Part shown: positions 58,855 through 64,000 of the stretch, piece after piece
How positions within the stretch are numbered: the stretch's first letter is position 1
How the letters are laid out: each line of letters starts with the position of its first letter
Source of the DNA: Auricularia sp. M13
Taxonomy: Eukaryota > Basidiomycota > Agaricomycetes > Auriculariales > Auriculariaceae
Length of the DNA: 64,000 bases
Assembly: GCA_037042915.1 (NCBI GenBank)
Contig: CM073194.1
Coordinates: forward strand, 806,001-870,000
Reading direction: 5' to 3'
The notes under the pieces: model-generated
Told to the model about the DNA's origin: nothing
The model's input: only the letters and a program-made list of their open reading frames with translations
Databases searched by the model: none
Program-made: the position numbers and the translations under genes

Positions 58855-61493
58855 TCACCGCCCACCGTCGGTATGCGCCAGCCTGCCCTTGCCGATGAGG
58901 GTCTTGAACACCTCGAGAGCGACCTTAGGCTGGGTCAGCGGGATGAGATCTACACATCGCGTCAGACACAGTATGTGTATGGCATTGAAGTTGTACGCAC
59001 GGCCCGCGTTAGCGACTGCATAACCATTGAGTTAGCATCATGAACGCTGCAGCTGGCTGTCAAGATTCATCTCACTCTCGTAGTACGTGAGCCCGCGCTC
59101 AGAGTGCTGGATGCCTACATGTTCCATCACATTTTGATGCGGCGCGTTGAGCGTCTCTGCCTTACCTGAGTATTTTCCGTCGACGATGATGGGCGTAGTC
59201 GGCTCGCGCTGGAACCCCTGTAATCGTAAGTGAGCAACAAGCAATGCAAAGAATATGAAACATTGCGGCAACACGGAGAAAATCTGATTCTCCGTTGCCA
59301 CCATACAAGAAAGCGAAAATAAACCCGTAGGCCGCACCTGCTTCCCCGCCCATTCGAGCCTCTGGATCGTAAACCGGGTCCCGTTCGCGAGCAGATTCAT
59401 ATCGTTCAGCCCGTGCCAGAGCGTCAGGCCCCGTGGGACGGCGCGGATGAGGTCCGCAAAGAGCGTGTCGCTGAACGGGCTGGTGTCCGTGATCGCACCC
59501 TATCAGTATCCGTGACAGGATAATCGGGGTCAGGGAATGGCAGTCGCTGTAGACTCGAGCATGCAGCGCACCTGTTCATCCCTGAGGACTCCCTAGCGGT
59601 GCGATGGACTACTGTAAGTAGAGGGCTTGCGCGTGGAAAAGATGGAGAGGACGTACGCCGGTACATCTGGTCCATTCGCCAAAGCCAGGGACATGCAGCG
59701 CCTCTTGGACGTCTGACCGCTACATATGAGAGGCGTGGAGTTAGTACTAATTGGTGCCTGCCATTGAGAAGAGGACCGCACCGAGAAGTAGTCAGTGATA
59801 GGGTCTTTCGGCGCCGGGCACTTGACGGTGATATCGTCTATATGCAGAGCACGACGCTAGGTCAGCGAATTCTCTTGAAGTCTCCCGGGCAATATTAACG
59901 TACTGATATACAAGCACGGGTTGGCCTCGACCGCCGCGGTATAGCCCTCCTCCAACCCGTCAAAGCACTCTTGCGGCACGTCCTCATCCCTAATCGGCGG
60001 GAACGGCGCGCGCGGGGGGTAGTTGTCCGGGGCAAGCAGGTCCATGAGCGCCTCGAAGCCGCACGCAGCGGAGATGTCGTGCACCGCGGCGACGACGGTG
60101 TCGTTTACGCCCAGTATGGCCTGGTTCGCGCGGATGAAGCGCGCGAGGGGGATGTACATGCTGATAGTGCTGTGGCGTCATGGTGATCAGCGTCACTGCT
60201 CCTCGACGGGGAGGGGGAGCTGAGACTGACAACGATGAGTAAACGCCGTCGTTGATGAGGAGACCTTGCAGGTCGATGGGCAGTTTGTTCTTCTCGGCCT
60301 TGCTGGCGTGGACAATGCGGTGCGCGATGTACGGGACGTAGAATCTACGCCGCGTCATATGCCAATTCGCATTGTGCACGTGCCAGCATAGACTGGGCTT
60401 ACCCTGCGTATGACTCTCCGGTGATGTAGAGCTGCTTGTGGAGGAGCTCGGGGAACACGGCGTCTGTGGAGACACTCAGAACACTCCGACTGCGAGAACC
60501 GTAGAGGATAGCGCAATTTACAGAATTGCTGCCTGTGATCATGGGACGCGTGAGATAATACTCTGCTGGGAGTATGTAGCGTGACGTGCACGTACAAGAA
60601 GCCGTAGAATTCCCCTGCGACGTCGATTTCGTCCTTGACGTCGGCAGGCCGCGGCGTGAATCCCACGCCAACAGGCTGATCATGACCTCTGAAATTAGCA
60701 CTTGCGAAAGAGGAGAACGCCAGAAGCGCGAACCTGCTCGATGTATAGCTGTTCCGAGTCATCCTAAGTCAGGACTACGTTTTGATACGAGGCGAGCACT
60801 GAACACATACCATGTCCGAGACTGTGCTCCAGGCGTATGGATTGACGGTGGGGGCCTCCGTTCCGGGCTGGAAGGTGAAGGCACCGTGTTCCTGTGGTGA
60901 TTAAATGAGCGCCAGACGCACACAATGGCCTAATGAGGACTTGCAGTTAGAAATCCAACCAAAGAACTGCATCCCGGACCTGCCAGAATGGGCGCATCAA
61001 TAACTATCACTGAGCAATTCCGCAGTTCGACTCACCCCCATTTAACCAGATCGAAAGGGTGTCGCTTCCGCGCGGTGTACTCGTCGGCCAGTACCAGAAA
61101 AAAAGTTTCTTCAGAGGGCCGCAGTGAGAAAGCCGCGCCTTGCTTAGCATTGCTCAGAAAGTATACGCAACATACCCGTGTCTCGTTGGCCGCGCCAGTG
61201 ATGGGAATGAGTCCTGCGTACGAGTCCTGCACGGTCGCGTTGAGCAGGGGGATGTTCTTTCCGAGCACGAAAAAGTCAGATTTCTTGGCCATTCCAGCGA
61301 CGAACTTGGTCGTTGTGGATTTTCCACCACTTGACAGTGAGTCTTGGACGCGCGCCTCCGCAGTACTAGGATTGAACGCGAGAGACCACACTGCGGTGTC
61401 GTGCAGACTTTCGGTCCATCTGCCGGCGCGAGCGGCCTGGGCGATACCGGATGCGAAGAGCAGGGCGTAAGGTGCAAGCCTGAAGGTGTACAT
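58855..61493 (-). CDS. S10 serine carboxypeptidase B, no membrane tail
   Basis: Paralogue of the gene at 44168-46705 with the same exon plan. Signal peptide MYTFRLAPYALLFASGIAQA (61493). Motifs in order: SYAGLIPITGAANETR, KLFFWYWPTSTPRGSD, LSIWLNGGPGCSSLVGFL, EHGAFTFQPGTEAP, LYIEQPVGVGFTPRPAD, LYITGESYAG with the catalytic Ser, IDLQGLLINDGVYS, RSDVQEALHVPGFGEW, LWHGLNDMNLLANGT with the Asp, RGLTYYE and GHLIP with the His. Very short exons occur at the same positions as in paralogue A: LYIEQ (15 nt), the 11-nt exon at 60522-60532, and 59001-59015 (15 nt). The intron after GFLT has a GC donor (60944). The protein ends KGRLAHTDGGR without the hydrophobic tail of A, so it is probably freely secreted. 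Confidence 0.9.
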
Positions 61494-61986
61494 GGTTGTT
61501 GTCCAGATATGCCAAGCCTGCATGAACCTCGATGCTCACCGGAAAACTTTATACTGTCTCAGGCGCCATCCGCCTGGTCCGCAGGTTGAGCCATCAGATC
61601 CGTGTCCGCAGTCGCAGGAGCTGTTTGGGAGCTGTGATCTTGGCTGTGATAAGAAGATACGGATGGATGTGCGCGCCATATATTATCGGTACTGTATGAC
61701 AAGAGCTGATGTTGGCCGATACCGCCTGCCGGTCCTTTGGTTAACTCGAAGCAGATCGTGATCATGACCGGTATGGACGCGCCGAGGTCAGCGTTTTCAA
61801 GTGTGGCTTTTTACTGTAAGTAGTGTTGATGTAAGAAAGCACTGTACTCGAGAGACGAGGTCCTCTAAGCGACCGGGAGTGAATTGGTAAATAATTTAGA
61901 AGGCAGTCGTGTATGCTAATGTCGCGTCGGGGTCATCGGGCAGATGAGGATTGGGTCGGACTTGGAATGTGCGCTTCGGGATAGGC
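61494..61986. other. Intergenic, nothing recognised
   Basis: Promoter side of carboxypeptidase B up to the foldback element; no motif seen. Confidence 0.4.
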
Positions 61987-63407
61987 TATTCAATAGGCCA
62001 GGCTCGTAACCAGCCGCTACTTTCAAACTCCGACAGATGCCTTCGTCAAGTAGCGGCTGGTACGCTCCGTCGGGGTTTTGGCTGGATCTTTTTCGCAGAT
62101 AGGCGTGTGAAAAAAGACTTAGCGGAATCCGCCTCCCCCACCACTCAAAAAAACGTCTCCCGGACCCATAACCAAAAATCGATATTATTGGATTCTGAAG
62201 CGAATGAGAATACAAATTTTTGGACCTCAGGAAAATACCCAGTAATTAGTGGAAGCCTCTGAACCGCTTCCGACGGGTCTAATGTACTTCAGGACCATAT
62301 TGCAAGGTTGTGCGGTGCTATTACATGTGTTTGCAAGCTTCAATCTCTGTCGGTGTTGACATACACCACGACAGGGTCGTTTTCTCGTGATAGCAAGGGT
62401 CTGGAGGGAATTCCTAAGTACCATAGAGCTCAGTATACCTCATATCATGTATGCTGCGCATGTACAAGCTTGAAAAGGCTCGGGGGGACTCGAGGATGGA
62501 TGAGGTCACGTAGGCCCCGGGAAAAGTCCATATAGGGTCCGATCCGCGGGACCATCGAAAGGGCCGATTTTTGGCCTGAGCTCCGATGCATGGGACCATC
62601 ATCCAAGGGCAAATTTTCGACCATGTCTGATCCGACTGGGACCATCGTCTTCAAGCAAATTTTGTGAGGTCCGAGGCCTGGGACCATCAACTCCACCTGA
62701 ATTTGCACCGGGCAAGCTCCAGTCAGATGAAAGAAGTAGAATCCACAGCTTGAGAGAGTTTTTAGGCTTTGAGATGTGTGTAGAAGCCTGTATACCCTTG
62801 GTAGCTCGGAATCAATGCCTCCGGATGTATATGCCGGCGCGAAGCGCCGGAAGCTCCGATCCGCTGGGACCATCGTCCTGGGCAGTTTTGGCATGTCCGA
62901 TCCATTGGGACCATTGGAATCAACCCCTTCCAGCCCGACTTTGGGACCATCGTCCGGGGGGGTCTGCGGATCGGACCTCAAATGGACCTTTCCCGGGGCC
63001 TGGTCACGTCACCAGGTTGCTGGGGACCCGCATGAACTCCCGAGGCCCTCAGAGGCTCTGAACCTCCAAATTGCAGTGCAGAGATATTTAAGGACAATAA
63101 TTCGCTTAATGAGAATGTTGAAAAAAGTTTGGGATGTCCGCATTAATTACTGGGTATTTTCCTGAGGTCCAAAAATTCGTATTCTCATTCGCTTCAGAAT
63201 CCGATAATATCGATTTTTGGTTGCGGGTCTGAGAGGCATTTTTTTGAGTGGTGGGGGCAGGTGGATTCTGCTAAGTCTTTTTTCACACGCCTATCTGCGA
63301 AAAAGATCCAGCCAAAACCCCGACGGTTCCTCCCAGACGTTCGTTGCCGAACGGAGTTTCCAACTCCGACGCAACGAACGGCTGGTTACGAGACTAGCTA
63401 TTCAATA
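61987..63407. mobile_element. Foldback-type element with arms of about 270 bp
   Basis: The left arm (61987 to about 62255) and right arm (about 63138 to 63407) are inverted copies at high similarity. Landmarks read in opposite orientation include CTCGTAACCAGCCG, GGGGTTTTGGCTGGATC, AGATAGGCGTGTGAAAAAAG, CCACCACTCAAAAAAA, CCAAAAATCGATATTAT, TCTGAAGCGAATGAGAATAC and ACCTCAGGAAAATACCCAGT. Inner sequence continues the symmetry (GGCCCCGGGAAA near 62513 against its complement near 62990). The core from 62548 to 62951 has seven copies of GGGACCAT (62548, 62592, 62638, 62680, 62866, 62907, 62944). No transposase was recognised. Confidence 0.75.
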
Positions 63408-63729
63408 CACGCCACGACCGCCTCCTCTCGCTCAGCTTCACTGAAGTGCAATTGCTCTGGATCATGTCAGGCTTGAACTCACGATGCATATTTATTTTCA
63501 TGTATGTCGTAATGTACTTCAAAAGTGGACTCGTATTAACCATTCATCTCAATTTTCAGCTGCACTGCGCGCCAGCGATATCATCATTCTAGTACCAACT
63601 TTAAGCGAGCTAGGACAGAGCAATGAGTGTACGAAGGTCAAATTTGCGCCTGGCTGCCTGCGCTTTAACAATCATCGGAAAATGCGGGTGAGCATTGTCC
63701 TCAAGCTTGCATTCTTTCTCGGCCAGTCC
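63408..63729. other. Intergenic between foldback element and last gene
   Basis: No gene recognised; promoter region of the partial gene that begins at 63798. Confidence 0.4.
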
Positions 63730-63736
63730 TATAAAA
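63730..63736 (+). promoter_or_regulatory. TATA box of the last, partial gene
   Basis: TATAAAA lies 62 bp upstream of the ATG at 63798. Confidence 0.4.
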
Positions 63737-63797
63737 ATGTGTGGCGTGCGACTCCGAGGCTCCAAATCAACCTGTGCCCTTCCTTACCACCATTGGG

Positions 63798-64000
63798 ATG
63801 CTTCCAGTCAATCTGCTTCAGCTCACCGACTCCCGTACTCTGCTTAGCAACGCTGTCGGCGCCGTATGCTTCGTCGCAGCTTACAATGTCAGCAAGGCCT
63901 TCAGCCGCGCTGCAGCGCTCTCCAACGAACAGCACCAGTACGCAATGCACTATTTCGACCATTATCTCGCACTCACCTGGTTAGAAATGACGCCGATCAG
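63798..64000 (+). CDS. Partial gene, unknown product
   Basis: An open frame starts MLPVNLLQLTDSR and runs off the window end. A hydrophobic segment (LLSNAVGAVCFVAAYNV) lies near residues 15-31 and could be an N-terminal anchor. It is followed by SKAFSRAAALSNEQHQYA and a His/aromatic-rich stretch (MHYFDHYLALTWLEM). Too little is present to assign a family. Confidence 0.4.
   Translation, partial: MLPVNLLQLTDSRTLLSNAVGAVCFVAAYNVSKAFSRAAALSNEQHQYAMHYFDHYLALTWLEMTPI

Noticed and set aside
62445-62981. 178-codon frame with repeated MVP/DDGP words inside the foldback element.
   Set aside because: The words are translations of the GGGACCAT DNA repeat; there is no transposase motif.

Overview
The window is nuclear DNA of a filamentous basidiomycete, most likely an Agaricomycete. 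Genes are dense on both strands and most carry several introns of about 45-65 bp with GT(A/G)NGN donors and TAG/CAG acceptors. The gene content points the same way: F-box/LRR-like proteins, uncharacterised 7TM proteins, UstYa-like (DUF3328) proteins, an aegerolysin, GH16, GH76, S10 carboxypeptidases and small secreted proteins. There is no prokaryotic organisation, CRISPR array or rRNA, and no tRNA was recognised by eye. Gene models below were spliced by hand from reading frames, splice sites and family motifs, so exon edges are inferences unless stated.

0-10 kb is an accessory, metabolite-like block. It holds a small secreted protein (-), a CmcJ/NvfI-type oxidoreductase (-), a 7TM protein (-), a GNAT acetyltransferase (-), a 48-residue secreted peptide with a Lys-Arg site (+), a 484-bp MITE, and two UstYa-like proteins in head-to-head orientation (8097-8730 -, 9221-9854 +). 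In ascomycetes UstYa proteins modify ribosomally made, Kex2-cut peptides, so this is the best candidate here for an undescribed peptide pathway. 11-26 kb holds indoleamine 2,3-dioxygenase, an F-box gene with in-frame stops, a small secreted protein, a protein kinase fused to a response-regulator receiver domain, a BAHD-like acyltransferase, a GH76 mannanase and an F-box-like gene. 26-31 kb holds ARG5,6 (arginine biosynthesis, mitochondrial) and a HAD-like hydrolase. 31-44 kb is sparser: an inverted-repeat element, a Cys-containing secreted protein, a large secreted orphan, a fragmentary 7TM gene, a GH16 glucanase and a nuclear-looking orphan.

44-61.5 kb is framed by two paralogous S10 serine carboxypeptidases (44.2-46.7 and 58.9-61.5 kb) that share the same tiny exons. 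Between them lie a second MITE abutting an aegerolysin gene fragment, an F-box-like gene, a Mo25/Hym1 gene with introns of 1.72, 1.44 and 0.47 kb (far above the local norm), and an intact aegerolysin gene. 62-63.4 kb is a 1.4-kb foldback-type element with arms of about 270 bp, followed by the start of a last, truncated gene.

The strongest observations are the paired UstYa genes with a nearby Kex2-type peptide, the kinase-receiver fusion, the giant Mo25 introns, and the conserved 11- and 15-nt exons with recurrent GC-AG introns. Several gaps of 1-2.5 kb show only short unsupported frames and are listed as such.
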